This document shows positions 33,634-43,048 of a stretch of DNA of 64,000 bases, piece after piece. A model generated the notes under the pieces. That model worked only from the letters and a program-made list of their open reading frames with translations. It ran no database searches and was not told the origin of the DNA. A program made the position numbers and the translations under genes. How positions within the stretch are numbered: the stretch's first letter is position 1; each line of letters begins with the position of its first letter. Origin of the DNA: Chitinophaga costaii (GTDB lineage: Bacteria > Bacteroidota > Bacteroidia > Chitinophagales > Chitinophagaceae); NCBI RefSeq assembly GCF_900094705.1, contig NZ_FMAR01000014.1, forward strand, positions 1 to 64,000, given 5' to 3'.

Positions 33634-35820
33634 TTACCTCGCTCCAGGGGCGCAGTGTTCGCGCAGGTAATTAGTGTACAGGGTAAATAAATGCAGGTAA
33701 GTACCCTCCCCTTCCGACAAGCCATGGGAGCGGTTGGGATAAGACATAAATTGAAATTGTTTGTTGTATTTCACCAGCTCATTGATCAGGCGTTCAGCAT
33801 TGGTATAATGCACGTTATCGTCGCCAGTGCCATGAATGTAGAGCAGGTTACCGCGCAGGTTGCGGGCATTATGTACGGCAGATCCGGCAATGTAATCGGC
33901 CTGGGTTTCCTGGGGAATGCCCATATAACGTTCCTGGTAAATATTATCATAGGTGCGCAGGTCGCCCACTGCTGCCACGGCAATACCGGTTTTGTAAATT
34001 TCCGGGAACTGGAACAGCAAATTCAAGGTACTGCTGCCGCCACCGCTCCAGCCCCATACGGCCACGCGGGAACTATCAATGAAAGCATATTTTTCCAGCA
34101 ACGCTTTGGCACCCATGGCCTGGTCATGAATATTAAGGCGGCCTATGTGGCGATATATCGCCTTGCGCCAGGCGCGTCCCTTGGGCAAGGGGGCGCCGCG
34201 ATTGTCCATCGATGCGTAGATATAACCATCCGCAGCCATATCGCCCCGGTACATGAAATCATGGCCAGCGCCATATTCGTCTTTTGCCGTGGCTGATGCC
34301 GGTTCGCCATACACGTAAAAAACGATAGGGTATTTTTTGTTCGGGTCAAAATTGGTGGGTTTACTCATCCAGCCATCCAGGGTTACACCTTCTGGCGTTG
34401 TTACCTGGTAAAACTCTACTTTGCTATTTTCTTTCTTAGCATCCTTTAGCATACCGGCTACTTCGCCTTTCACACTTTTATGATCGGGCAGATGAACATA
34501 CTCACTGGCAGGTGGACAATAATAATTAGAAAACTCATGTACGGCATAATCGCCATAGGGGTCTATCACGTAATCATGGGTGCCAGGTTGGTTTTGGGGA
34601 GTAAGCCGCACGGCGGCACCACCCTTCAGGGGAATGCGATATAAATATTGCTGGGTAGCGTTTTCCGGCGAGGCCAGGGCGTAAATATGGCCGCCTCTTT
34701 CATCCACCTTACAGATCTTGATCAGGTCATATTTGCCTGGGGTAAGCAGGGTTTCTTTACCATCCAGGCCAATGCGGTAAGCATGACGCCAGCCGTCTTT
34801 TTCGCTCACCCAAACAAACGCTTTGCCTTGCTGTAACCAGTCCCAGCCTACACTATTATCCATGTCCCAACTGGCGCGTATATCTACCCAAGCACTATCG
34901 GTTTCTGTAAATACCGTATGTGCGTTACCGTTAGTTGCGTCGCAAAGAAAAATTTTGCTCTCGTTCTGGTGGCGGTTCAGTTGCTGTACAATCAATTTAT
35001 TGCCATTAGGCGCCCATTCCATGCGGGGGAGGTAGTGTTGGGCAGGATCGCCGGGTAGTTGCATCCAGGTAGTGTTGCCAGAGGCCAGGTTCATAACGCC
35101 AATGCGGGCTGCTGCCGGGTCCTGGCCTGCAATCGGATATTCTACCGGCACGGTAAAGGAATACAGGGAATCTGTATTATCGATCATCAGGAAGTCGCGG
35201 GTATTGTTGGCGTCCAGTTGCCAATAAGCGATAGCCTGTCCGTCGGGGCTCCACCGAAAACCATCGCGGCAACTCATTTCCTCTTCATACACCCAATCGA
35301 AGGTGCCGTTAATAAAATGGCGGGTACCATTGGTGGTAAGGGGTTTTATTTCGCCGGTGGCCAGGGTTTCCAGGTAAAGGTTATGATTACTTACATAAGC
35401 TACGCGGGAACCGTCTGGTGAAAATTTTGCGAACATCAGTGACGATGCGGGAAGTGATTTTCCAAGTTGTAACACTTGTTTGCTTACCGTGTCGTACACA
35501 AAATAGTCGCCCCTGGTTTCATACCGCCATACGCGTTTACTGTTAGAAAATAGCAGCACCTTTTTCTGGTCGGCAGCAAATGAAAAATCGCGAATATCCA
35601 GTGCAGTACTGCTGCCTGCGGGTTTAATATCTTTGAGTACCACCGTACGTTCGCCAGTAGCAAGGCGCACGGCAACAATAGATTTGCCCAGGGCTTTATA
35701 CTGGAACTGTCCGTCTGGCGACCATTTTTGTACAGGATCTGGCATTGTTTGTGCATACAACCTGCCCAAACAGGTAATCCAAAGGAATATTAAAAGCGTA
35801 AATGAAAATACCGAACGCAT
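33634..35820 (-). CDS. S9B dipeptidyl-peptidase IV-type protease
   Basis: A 728-residue secreted serine peptidase (signal peptide to about YAQ at residue 24). The N-terminal beta-propeller contains FDWVYEEE, the Glu motif that in DPP4 holds the substrate N-terminus. The C-terminal alpha/beta-hydrolase carries S592 in GWSGGG, D667 in HGTGDDNVH and H699 in NRSHG. It should remove X-Pro or X-Ala dipeptides from peptide N-termini in the periplasm, fitting with the M1 peptidase and oligopeptide-binding protein near 20 kb. Length is close to other bacterial DPP4 (about 720-750). Confidence 0.94.
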   Translation of the reverse strand: MRSVFSFTLLIFLWITCLGRLYAQTMPDPVQKWSPDGQFQYKALGKSIVAVRLATGERTVVLKDIKPAGSSTALDIRDFSFAADQKKVLLFSNSKRVWRYETRGDYFVYDTVSKQVLQLGKSLPASSLMFAKFSPDGSRVAYVSNHNLYLETLATGEIKPLTTNGTRHFINGTFDWVYEEEMSCRDGFRWSPDGQAIAYWQLDANNTRDFLMIDNTDSLYSFTVPVEYPIAGQDPAAARIGVMNLASGNTTWMQLPGDPAQHYLPRMEWAPNGNKLIVQQLNRHQNESKIFLCDATNGNAHTVFTETDSAWVDIRASWDMDNSVGWDWLQQGKAFVWVSEKDGWRHAYRIGLDGKETLLTPGKYDLIKICKVDERGGHIYALASPENATQQYLYRIPLKGGAAVRLTPQNQPGTHDYVIDPYGDYAVHEFSNYYCPPASEYVHLPDHKSVKGEVAGMLKDAKKENSKVEFYQVTTPEGVTLDGWMSKPTNFDPNKKYPIVFYVYGEPASATAKDEYGAGHDFMYRGDMAADGYIYASMDNRGAPLPKGRAWRKAIYRHIGRLNIHDQAMGAKALLEKYAFIDSSRVAVWGWSGGGSSTLNLLFQFPEIYKTGIAVAAVGDLRTYDNIYQERYMGIPQETQADYIAGSAVHNARNLRGNLLYIHGTGDDNVHYTNAERLINELVKYNKQFQFMSYPNRSHGLSEGEGTYLHLFTLYTNYLREHCAPGAR

Positions 35821-36043
35821 ACGATACTAGTAGTTTAGACCGAAAGATAACTAAATACCTGGCTGAATATTAACATGATTCAATAGTAAAACCCTAAAAA
35901 AATGAAACTCCTCCAATAGTTATCCACATTAACTTCCAATCAGCTTTGAAATAAAGGATATAAATTTTTGTAATTTAATGTTTTTTATATCTTTATCTCA
36001 GAGAAGTCATTTATCAATCAGTGTATCCGAAAACCTTATTTAC

Positions 36044-36289
36044 ATGGTACAAGTAACCTACTCCTTTAACAACAGGGAGTATTTTCAAATGGAGGATTCC
36101 ATTCTAAACCAGTTGGCAGAATCTGCAAAACACCTGTTATTTGCGCTATTAGAGCCTTTAGAAGACATCATGGCCAGTGAAAATGGAAAGATTTGCATTA
36201 ACCTTGACCAACATCCAAAAATAGAACTGGAGGGTTTCACCAATGACATTAAGTTGCAAATAGAACTGACCTTAAGAGGAGATGCTTAG
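36044..36289 (+). CDS. Hypothetical small protein
   Basis: An 81-residue product from the ATG at 36044 (MVQVTYSFNNREYFQ). The frame also opens at 35978 (TTG-type leader). No signal peptide or membrane segment. The composition alternates hydrophobic and acidic residues, with ICINLDQHPKIELEGF near the end. I recognise no family. The surrounding 35.8-36.3 kb is visibly A+T-rich. A terminator hairpin at 36361 supports a transcribed gene. Confidence 0.5.
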   Translation: MVQVTYSFNNREYFQMEDSILNQLAESAKHLLFALLEPLEDIMASENGKICINLDQHPKIELEGFTNDIKLQIELTLRGDA

Positions 36290-36360
36290 ATATTTACAAA
36301 GAATTTATATAAAAAATACAAATGCATAAATATGCCCCGGCTACCTGGGCTTATTATTTA

Positions 36361-36400
36361 AAAAAGGGGCTGACCAAAAAGTATTGATCAGCCCCTTTTT
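36361..36400. terminator. Terminator hairpin
   Basis: AAAAAGGGGCTGA (36361-36373) pairs with TCAGCCCCTTTTT (from 36388), with flanking A and T runs for both directions. A related inverted copy of its left half, with the adjoining AAAAAGTA, occurs at about 36456-36478. Confidence 0.88.
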
Positions 36401-36499
36401 ATTTGGGTACCTGATGGAGACCTGTTATCGTTTAAGCGATTCACAAAGTTTTTATTTACTTTTTGGGTCAACCCCTTCACTATTTTATACAGTAGGGTA

Positions 36500-37573
36500 C
36501 TAGGCAATGGTTACATCCTTTGCCAGATATACGTCCTGAATAGCATTGAGCAACTGCACGCCTTCCTGCATGGGGCGCTGAAAGGCTTTTCTGCCGGAGA
36601 TCAGTCCTGCACCGCCGGCGCGTTTGTTGATCACGGCAGAACGTACTGCATCGGCCATATCTTTTTCCCCAGAAGATGCGCCACCGGAATTTATCAGTCC
36701 TATACGGCCCATATAACAATTAGCCACCTGGTAGCGGCAAAGGTCTATGGGGTGATCGGTGGTAAGCTGGGTATAAATGCGTTCGTCCAGTTTGCCATAG
36801 CTGGAATTGCCCGTGTTCAGAGCTTTGTAGCCCCCATTGTTTTCAGGCTGCTTTTGTTTAATGATATCTGCCTGTATGGTTACCCCAATATGGTTGGCCT
36901 GGCCGGTAAGGTCGGCAGAAAGGTGGTAATCTTTATCTTTCTTAAAGGCGTCGTTGCGCAGGTAACACCACAAGATGGTGGCCATGCCCAAACTATGTGC
37001 TTCTTCAAACGCGCGGGACACTTCCACAATCTGGCGGTCCGACTGTTCAGAACCGAAATAGATGGTGGCGCCCACGGCCACGGCACCCAGGTTCCAGGCA
37101 TCGCGTACTGAACCAAACATCACCTGGTCGAATTTATTGGGGTAGGTGAGTAATTCGTTGTGATTGAGTTTTACGATAAAGGGAATTTTATGTGCATAAT
37201 GACGGGAGGCCAGGGCCAGTGCGCCAAAGGTGGTAGCTACGGCGTTACACCCTCCTTCCACGGCCAGTTTAGTTATATTAAGCGGATTAAAATAAGCAGG
37301 GTTCTTCGCAAACGAAGCCCCGCCACTGTGTTCAATACCTTGGTCTACCGGCAGGATAGAGAGGTAGCCGGTGCCACCCAAACGGCCATGGTTAAATAAC
37401 TGCCCCAGGCTGCGCAAAACCTGCGGTCCACGGTTGCTCAATGCATACACTTCGTCTATCGTGTTAGCGCCGGGAAGCTGTAGCACATCTTTGGAAATGG
37501 TGTTACAGGTATGCTGTAATAAAGAGTCTGATTCCTGTCCGAGCAGGGATTGGATGCCGTCTATAGTAAGCAT
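36500..37573 (-). CDS. fbaB: Class I fructose-bisphosphate aldolase (FbaB/DhnA type)
   Basis: A 357-residue cytoplasmic aldolase of the archaeal/DhnA class I family. The [12 protein letters not shown] block (74-85) and [17 protein letters not shown] with Schiff-base K239 are diagnostic; also [12 protein letters not shown] and INSGGASSG. It cleaves fructose-1,6-bisphosphate to dihydroxyacetone phosphate and glyceraldehyde-3-phosphate without a metal. Length matches E. coli FbaB (about 350). A good -7 element precedes it at 37596-37603. Confidence 0.95.
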   Translation of the reverse strand: MLTIDGIQSLLGQESDSLLQHTCNTISKDVLQLPGANTIDEVYALSNRGPQVLRSLGQLFNHGRLGGTGYLSILPVDQGIEHSGGASFAKNPAYFNPLNITKLAVEGGCNAVATTFGALALASRHYAHKIPFIVKLNHNELLTYPNKFDQVMFGSVRDAWNLGAVAVGATIYFGSEQSDRQIVEVSRAFEEAHSLGMATILWCYLRNDAFKKDKDYHLSADLTGQANHIGVTIQADIIKQKQPENNGGYKALNTGNSSYGKLDERIYTQLTTDHPIDLCRYQVANCYMGRIGLINSGGASSGEKDMADAVRSAVINKRAGGAGLISGRKAFQRPMQEGVQLLNAIQDVYLAKDVTIA

Positions 37574-37595
37574 GATGTAGAATTTTTTGGTCTTT

Positions 37596-37629
37596 CAAAT
37601 GTAAACAATCACCTGCGAATGAAGCTCAA
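37596..37629 (-). promoter_or_regulatory. Candidate fbaB promoter
   Basis: On the minus strand TTG (37629-37627), 23 bp, and a perfect -7 TACATTTG (37603-37596), 22 bases before the ATG. Confidence 0.45.
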
Positions 37630-37881
37630 CCATTCCCAAAATGCAAGGATGACTTTTTAAAATACAAGGCTCCGTTGCCTTTATGCCATCCATGCTGGCA
37701 GGAAATTGCGCTATTTCCATTTCATGCACAAAAAAGTCAGTTATTTATTGCGGCGCTATTGCCAGGTGCCAGGTTTCCCGCAGCTTTCAGGCGGCAGCGG
37801 CAGAGAGCGCGTTCAGCACACACAGGCGGGGCGGCAGGGACAGTAATGCCTATGGATGCAGGTGTGAAAATGGTAGAAAGC

Positions 37882-37917
37882 ATAAAATAGCCGGCATGGA
37901 CACAAGGCCATGCCGGC
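37882..37917 (-). terminator. Terminator of the DUF892 gene
   Basis: GCCGGCATGG (37890-37899) and CCATGCCGGC (37908-37917) form a perfect 10-bp stem; on the minus strand it is followed by TATTTTATG. Confidence 0.75.
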
Positions 37918-37945
37918 AGGTTGTTGCTACAACCATGTAGGTGTA

Positions 37946-38917
37946 CTATCTTTCTTCGTCGTCTAAGTCTTCCTCCATATCATCGAAGTCTTCGTTTGCT
38001 TCGTCGTCTGCTACATCAATATCGACTTCATCAAATTCAATTTCAATATCGGTTTCTTCTTCGTCCTCATCTTCATTGCCTCCAGCGGCTTGTGGGGCTT
38101 CACTTTCATGCAGGGCATCGTAGTTCACATGTTGTTCGGCGATCGTGGAGAGGATTGTGTCTGTTTCTTTTTCTTCCCGGAGGGTGGTTTCCAGCAGGGC
38201 CGCAATATGCTTTAGTTGAAGGGTGCGGGCTAGTTGTGCCAGGCCGCCGTAGGTAGCAATTTCATAATGCTCTACTTTTTGTGCGGCCAGGATGAGGCCT
38301 ACATCGCGGGTAGCGGTGCCGGCTTCGGTATGGCTAATGATCTCCTCTCCTTCCTGGATAATACCGTTCATAGCCTCGCACTTCTTGGCCTGGGCTTTTT
38401 TACCCAGGTGTTGAAACACTTTATCCAAACGGTTTACATGCTCTTGCGACTGGGTGGTGTGCTGGTCAAAGGCGGTTTTAAGTTGTGGCGAGGTGGCTGC
38501 TTTTTTCAACTTAGGTAGCGTTTTTACAATGTGTTTTTCTGCCCAGTAAATATCCTTGATTTCGTCCTGGAAGAAGTTCATCAGGAGGTCTTTAGCGCTG
38601 GACTGCTGTATGCGGGTAGTCGAGCGAATATTTCCGCGGGCAACGGTATTGGTCGCACGCGGTGTTTGCTGGCGGGCGACTGACCGGGGGGTACTTTGTT
38701 TGGACACGTTGCTATGGGCGGCTGTTTTTTGGGTGGCCGTTTTAGCCGTGGTGCGGGATGATTTGGTAGCCGCGGGCCTGGAAGATGCAGCAGCTTTGCC
38801 ACTGCCGGAAGTAGTGCGCTTTGAATCATTGGTGGCGCGGTTTGCGCGGCCAGCGGCAGGACCATCCGAAGATTTGCCGGGGCGGCTGGCCTTATTTTTT
38901 GCGGAAGTCTTTTTCAT
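37946..38917 (-). CDS. DUF892 (YciE-like) ferritin-like protein with histone-like and acidic tails
   Basis: A 323-residue protein in three parts. Residues 1-105 are disordered, very rich in Lys, Arg, Ala, Ser and Thr (KKTSAKNKASRPGK, PAATKSSRTTAKTA), like histone H1 tails. Residues ~108-265 form a DUF892/YciE ferritin-like four-helix domain (LLMNFFQDEIKDIYWAEKH, AFDQHTTQSQEHVNRL, AAQKVEHYEIATYGGL), with Glu and His at the iron-ligand positions. Residues ~270-323 are strongly acidic (NEDEDEEETDIEIEF, DFDDMEEDLDDEE). YciE-type proteins are stress-induced. Basic tail plus ferritin-like core suggests DNA binding with iron or oxidant protection, as in tailed Dps. This is inference. Ordinary DUF892 proteins are about 160-190 residues. 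Confidence 0.87.
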   Translation of the reverse strand: MKKTSAKNKASRPGKSSDGPAAGRANRATNDSKRTTSGSGKAAASSRPAATKSSRTTAKTATQKTAAHSNVSKQSTPRSVARQQTPRATNTVARGNIRSTTRIQQSSAKDLLMNFFQDEIKDIYWAEKHIVKTLPKLKKAATSPQLKTAFDQHTTQSQEHVNRLDKVFQHLGKKAQAKKCEAMNGIIQEGEEIISHTEAGTATRDVGLILAAQKVEHYEIATYGGLAQLARTLQLKHIAALLETTLREEKETDTILSTIAEQHVNYDALHESEAPQAAGGNEDEDEEETDIEIEFDEVDIDVADDEANEDFDDMEEDLDDEER

Positions 38918-39092
38918 AGATTAACTGATTTGTGTTTTTTCGCACAAACAGCAGGCCAGCCCGTACATCACACTAGAGGATGCCTGCATAGTACGGGCGT
39001 ACGCGCGTCAATCTGTAGAATACGTGGTACAATACTGTATGTGATGCAATGCAGGTGGATTATCACAGCGCATAACAAGTGGACAGTACGCA

Positions 39093-40922
39093 TTATGCCA
39101 CCGTAACGGCTCCGGGCGATTGTAGTCTTTTCAATTTTTCGCGGAGCAGGTCTTCCAGGGGTTCTAGTTGCACCAGGTAACGCCCTACCCCGGTTTTAGT
39201 TTTCATGGTTTCGATGTGAGCCTCCAGGGGTTGCAACAATTCTTCCTGTAGTATTTTAGTAAAGTACTGCAACCCAGCCTGTAGGCGGGTTTCCAGCTGG
39301 GTGGTGTTGCCGGTGGCGATGGTGTCCTGGAGCAATTGCAGGAGTTGGCGCTGGAAGCTTTCCGACACGGCCTGCTGCTTTTCCGCCTTTGCAATCAATT
39401 CACTAAAAAAGGCGATGGCTGGCTGCCGCTCGGGGAAGCTTTTCATCTGTGTTTTTTCTTTCTGGTGTTGCAGTTGGTCGGTAATAAACTGCCACTGGAA
39501 TATAGACAGGTAGTGATGTACCAGCGTGCGGTGTTTTTCGTTGGATAACTGGTGGTGCAGTTCCTGTACGCCCGATTCGCGCCGGGCAAAAGCCATTACC
39601 TCAGCATCGGTATGAATACAGTGGGCGCCAATACGGCTGCGCAATACCATGCCTTCCATGCTTACGCAGCGGCTTAGCGCCACATACACCTGTCCGGCAG
39701 CAAAGGCGTCGCCGGCGTCTATCACTGCTTTTTGAAAGGTAAGGCCCTGGCTTTTGTGGATAGTAATGGCCCAGGCCAGGCGTATGGGGAACTGGGTAAA
39801 AGTGCCTATTTCCTCCTCCTCTATTCTTCTTGTCTGCACATTAAAATGATAGCGGATGTTGTGCCAGGTTTCCTCCTCCACTTCCAGCTCCGTGTCTTCT
39901 CCTTCAAAGGTTACTAGTATGCGTTTTTGGTCTATGCTTTTGATGGTGCCGATCTTCCCATTGTAGAAACGGCGTACCTTTTCTGTATCGTTTTTGAGGA
40001 ACATTACCTGTGCGCCGGTTTTGAGCGAGAGTATCATTTCGGTGGGCAGGGCTTTATCGGAAAAATCGCCGGTAATGCGGCCTTCAAAGGTATGCAGCCC
40101 CGTGGGCAGGGCCTCCAGCGCATCCAGGTTTATCGCCTCGGCCTTACTGTTGTGGGTGGTGAGGGTAATATAACCCTTGTGCTGCTCCTGGTCGAAATCG
40201 GCCAGGAAGCGGGCATTCAGCAGTTCCAGGTCGGCAGGCTGCACCTCATTATTGCGCACCCGGTTCAGCAGGTCTATGAATTGCCGGTCGTTTTGCCGGT
40301 AAATCTTTTGCAGGGCTACGTACAATGGTGGGCTTTGCTTTACCACCCAGGCATGGAAAAAGAAGGGGCTGGGATAGTGTGGGGCCAGTAGCTCCCACTG
40401 GTCTTGCGGCACCACAGGGGGCAACTGGAACAGGTCGCCGATGTAGATAACCTGTACCCCGCCGAAAGGCTGTACGGGCTGCTTACGGATGTGGCGGAGG
40501 ATGAGGTCTATGGCGTCCAGCATATCGGCCCGCAGCATAGACACTTCATCGATGATGAGCAGTTCCATTTCCAGCATCAGGGCTTTCTTCTCGGCGCCTA
40601 TGCGCAGGCCTTTGAGCAAAGGGTGATGGCTGCTCCCTGCAGGGCCTTGCTGGAACAGGCCATTGGTTTCCGGTAAAAAGGGCGCAAAGGGCAGTTGGAA
40701 AAAAGAGTGCACGGTAACGCCGCCGGCATTGATGGCCGCCACGCCCGTAGGGGCTACGATCACGGTGTTTTTCTTCACCTGCTCACGGATGTGGCGCAGG
40801 AAGGTCGTTTTGCCAGTTCCTGCCTTGCCCGTCAGGAATAAATGGCGGGTAGTATTCATCACGAAATTCGCGGCCAGCGTGAAGGTTTCGTTACTTAAGT
40901 CTAATGTATGGGTGGGTGTCAT
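39093..40922 (-). CDS. Pif1-like superfamily 1 helicase
   Basis: A 609-residue ATPase. Walker A is GKAGTGKTT (32-40), followed by APTGVAAINAGG; Walker B is LLIIDEVSMLRADMLD; motif III is VIYIGDLFQLPPV; and the C-terminal motifs are AITIHKSQGLTF and GQVYVALSRC. This is the Pif1/RecD2/Dda arrangement of 5'-3' SF1B helicases. The last ~150 residues are helical and charged with no recognised fold. Predicted roles include unwinding of G-quadruplexes, R-loops or replication barriers. It stands alone, divergent from thioredoxin. Confidence 0.9.
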   Translation of the reverse strand: MTPTHTLDLSNETFTLAANFVMNTTRHLFLTGKAGTGKTTFLRHIREQVKKNTVIVAPTGVAAINAGGVTVHSFFQLPFAPFLPETNGLFQQGPAGSSHHPLLKGLRIGAEKKALMLEMELLIIDEVSMLRADMLDAIDLILRHIRKQPVQPFGGVQVIYIGDLFQLPPVVPQDQWELLAPHYPSPFFFHAWVVKQSPPLYVALQKIYRQNDRQFIDLLNRVRNNEVQPADLELLNARFLADFDQEQHKGYITLTTHNSKAEAINLDALEALPTGLHTFEGRITGDFSDKALPTEMILSLKTGAQVMFLKNDTEKVRRFYNGKIGTIKSIDQKRILVTFEGEDTELEVEEETWHNIRYHFNVQTRRIEEEEIGTFTQFPIRLAWAITIHKSQGLTFQKAVIDAGDAFAAGQVYVALSRCVSMEGMVLRSRIGAHCIHTDAEVMAFARRESGVQELHHQLSNEKHRTLVHHYLSIFQWQFITDQLQHQKEKTQMKSFPERQPAIAFFSELIAKAEKQQAVSESFQRQLLQLLQDTIATGNTTQLETRLQAGLQYFTKILQEELLQPLEAHIETMKTKTGVGRYLVQLEPLEDLLREKLKRLQSPGAVTVA

Positions 40923-41070
40923 TCGCTGTAGTGGGTAGCCCGGGCGAAGATAGGGATTTTAGTCCTTTTGCCAAATTATTTAGTATTTCTTCCCGCCTGC
41001 CATAAGGGCCGGAAAATGCGTCTGGCAGAGACTTTGTACCATTACATTTACAACGTTTAAAAATATTCAT

Positions 41071-41391
41071 ATGCATACATCCGACCCAACAGGCAACCAA
41101 CTGCAAGACATCCTGCAATCCAGCACACCGGTATTGCTGGATTTTTCGGCAACGTGGTGCGGCCCTTGTAAAACGCTGGCCCCTATCCTGGAAGACGTGA
41201 AGGCTAAAACCGGCGATAAAATGCGCATTCTCAAAATAGATGTAGATAAGAACCCGAAATTGTCGCAGGAGTGGCAGATTACAGGCGTACCCACATTAAT
41301 GCTGTTCAAAGCGGGCAAACTTCTTTGGCGGCAAAGTGGCGTGATGCCAGCCCACCAGTTGTTGCAGGTATTGCAACCGCATTTGGGATAA
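41071..41391 (+). CDS. Thioredoxin
   Basis: A 106-residue thioredoxin-fold protein with the active-site WCGPC (C30 and C33) and the conserved cis-Pro loop GVPTLMLF. No signal peptide, so it is cytoplasmic and reduces disulfides, probably with thioredoxin reductase elsewhere. It has a full domain and nothing added. Several thioredoxins per genome are usual, so I do not call it trxA. Confidence 0.94.
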   Translation: MHTSDPTGNQLQDILQSSTPVLLDFSATWCGPCKTLAPILEDVKAKTGDKMRILKIDVDKNPKLSQEWQITGVPTLMLFKAGKLLWRQSGVMPAHQLLQVLQPHLG

Positions 41392-41414
41392 GCCATTACA
41401 GCAGGTAGGCAGTG

Positions 41415-41451
41415 TAACAAGGCCGGTAGCGTTAGATTACCGGCCTTGTTA
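41415..41451. terminator. Stable hairpin after thioredoxin
   Basis: TAACAAGGCCGGTA and TACCGGCCTTGTTA (14 bp, exact, 9-base loop). It lacks a T-run, so it may be a transcript-end stabiliser rather than a full terminator. Confidence 0.6.
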
Positions 41452-41527
41452 GTGTAGGTAGCAATCTACTAGTTATACCCAATTTGAATGTTCCCTCAAA
41501 GTATGCTTGCCAAATGATTGTTGTAAA

Positions 41528-41563
41528 AAAAAGCCCTACTACTCATGGCAGCAAGGCTTTGAA
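41528..41563 (-). terminator. Terminator of the small coiled-coil gene
   Basis: On the minus strand AAAGCC and GGGCTTTT pair around about 18 bases and end in a T-run of eight. Confidence 0.55.
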
Positions 41564-41581
41564 ATATGATGAGTAAAAGTA

Positions 41582-41770
41582 TTATTTTTTTAAAGCGGCT
41601 AACTCGGCAACGGTGTCTTGATTTGAATTATACGGTGTCCAAATTTCTATTCTTTTCAATTGCCCTTCTATGTCACCCAACCTTTCTTCCACTACGTCAA
41701 ATCTGTGATCAAATTTAGTTTCCAGCGCCTTCAACGCTGATAATATCGTTTGAATCTCTTTTTCAGCCAT
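41582..41770 (-). CDS. Small coiled-coil protein
   Basis: A 62-residue product. Residues 1-45 show a clear heptad pattern (IQTILSALKALETKFDHRFD, then VVEERLGDIEGQLKRIE), followed by a polar tail ending AELAALKK. No known family. Such short coiled-coil proteins occur as parts of larger complexes or as tail remnants. The terminator at 41528 supports it being expressed. Confidence 0.6.
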   Translation of the reverse strand: MAEKEIQTILSALKALETKFDHRFDVVEERLGDIEGQLKRIEIWTPYNSNQDTVAELAALKK

Positions 41771-41939
41771 GGGGATATTTTTAAGGTTTAAGATTTAGCT
41801 AAATTAATTAGTATAGTAATACTTACCAAAAATATTTGGATGATGCTTCCGTTTTTAACTGTAAATAATAGCGCGCGTTGCTAATGGGAGTATACCTGTT
41901 AGATCGTTAACTGATTTAAAAATTGCGGGTACATTTTGC

Positions 41940-41947
41940 TACTTTTG
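41940..41947 (+). promoter_or_regulatory. -7 element of the YeeE/YedE pair
   Basis: TACTTTTG is a perfect TAnnTTTG match, 17 bases before the ATG at 41965; a TTG at 41923-41925 is at 14 bp spacing. Confidence 0.45.
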
Positions 41948-41964
41948 GTGAAACACCCCTTTTT

Positions 41965-42528
41965 ATGATACACTCCTTGCATGGTCCCTGGCCCTGGTAT
42001 GTGGCCGGGCCACTCATTGGGCTTACGGTACCGTTATTGCTCCTGCTGGGCAACCGGCAGTTCGGTATTTCCTCCACGCTTCGCCACATTTGCGCCGCCT
42101 GTATACCGGGCAATATTCCTTTTTTTACCTACAACTGGAAAGCCGAATCCTGGAACCTTTTTTTCGTTGCCGGCATACTGCTGGGAGGGGTGGTGGCTAC
42201 TACCTTGCTGCACAATCCAGCCCCCATTGTTATTCACCCCAAACTGGCTCAAAGCCTGGCGGGTTATGGCATTACCGCTACCAATGCGCTGGTGCCGGAA
42301 CAATTATTTAACTGGGGCGCCCTGCTTACGCTGCGCGGTTTTATCCTGATGATCGTAGGCGGCTTTCTGGTGGGTTTTGGCACTCGCTATGCCGGCGGCT
42401 GTACCAGCGGGCATGCCATCATGGGGCTTTCCAATCTTCAATGGCCTTCGCTGGTGGCTACTATCAGTTTTATGGTAGGCGGTTTTCTGGTGGCCAATGT
42501 AGTGCTTCCTTTTATTTTAGGGCTTTAA
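41965..42528 (+). CDS. YeeE/YedE family membrane protein, N-terminal-type half
   Basis: A 187-residue membrane protein from the ATG at 41965. Five hydrophobic segments. The family block [20 protein letters not shown] (20 residues, about 147-166) with its conserved Cys is present. In Thermosinus-like YeeE/TsuA two such halves form one thiosulfate channel. Here the second half is a separate gene 9 bases downstream. Predicted: uptake of thiosulfate or another sulfur compound across the inner membrane. Function is by family; no rhodanese or sulfurtransferase lies alongside. Confidence 0.85.
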   Translation: MIHSLHGPWPWYVAGPLIGLTVPLLLLLGNRQFGISSTLRHICAACIPGNIPFFTYNWKAESWNLFFVAGILLGGVVATTLLHNPAPIVIHPKLAQSLAGYGITATNALVPEQLFNWGALLTLRGFILMIVGGFLVGFGTRYAGGCTSGHAIMGLSNLQWPSLVATISFMVGGFLVANVVLPFILGL

Positions 42529-42537
42529 CTTTTTTAT

Positions 42538-43020
42538 ATGCAGGAAACAGATTTTGAAGTGGCCCCGCAGGCCACCACCCCTACTTTCAAGGCCACCACC
42601 CGCTGGGAGAAAAAATGGTGGTTATATATATTAGCCGGTATTTATTTCGGCGTGGTACTCACCAAAGGCGAAGTAATTTCCTGGGTGCGCATACAGGAAA
42701 TGTTCCGGCTGCAATCTTTCCACATGTATGGCGTCATTGGGTCGGCAGTGGTAGTGGGCATGATCAGCATTTTTATCATCAAACGGTATAAGGTAAAGAC
42801 CTTCTTTGGGCAGCCGGTTACATTTCCGGACAAGGCTTTTCAGAAAGGGCAAATATTCGGCGGCATTTGTTTTGGTATGGGCTGGGCTTTAACCGGGGCC
42901 TGTCCTGGGCCGCTGTATGCACAGATTGGCAGTGGCGCCACGGTAGTTATAGCCACCTTGCTCAGCGCCATTGCAGGCACCTGGGTGTATGGCAAAATAC
43001 GGGAGCAATTGCCTCACTGA
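42538..43020 (+). CDS. YeeE/YedE family membrane protein, C-terminal-type half (DUF6691-like)
   Basis: A 160-residue membrane protein, second half of the pair. Four hydrophobic segments and the block FGMGWALTGACPGPLYAQIG with conserved Cys, the counterpart of GGCTSGH in the first half. A ~20-residue soluble N-terminus (MQETDFEVAPQATT) precedes it. The 9-base gap indicates co-translation and probable assembly of a heterodimer. The SMUG2-like gene begins 28 bases later on the same strand. Confidence 0.85.
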   Translation: MQETDFEVAPQATTPTFKATTRWEKKWWLYILAGIYFGVVLTKGEVISWVRIQEMFRLQSFHMYGVIGSAVVVGMISIFIIKRYKVKTFFGQPVTFPDKAFQKGQIFGGICFGMGWALTGACPGPLYAQIGSGATVVIATLLSAIAGTWVYGKIREQLPH

Positions 43021-43048
43021 TCTGCCTGGATGGTTTATCTTGCGTACC

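Larger units (their letters stand above)
37574..37945. other. Intergenic region between fbaB and DUF892 gene
   Basis: 372 bases: fbaB promoter on the right of its start, then G+C-richer sequence with short open frames that lack coding features, ending in the DUF892 gene terminator at 37882-37917. Confidence 0.5.

Noticed and set aside
38918..39092. Short GTACGGGC/GTACGCGCG repeats near the DUF892 gene
   Set aside because: Too short and irregular to call an attachment site or operator.
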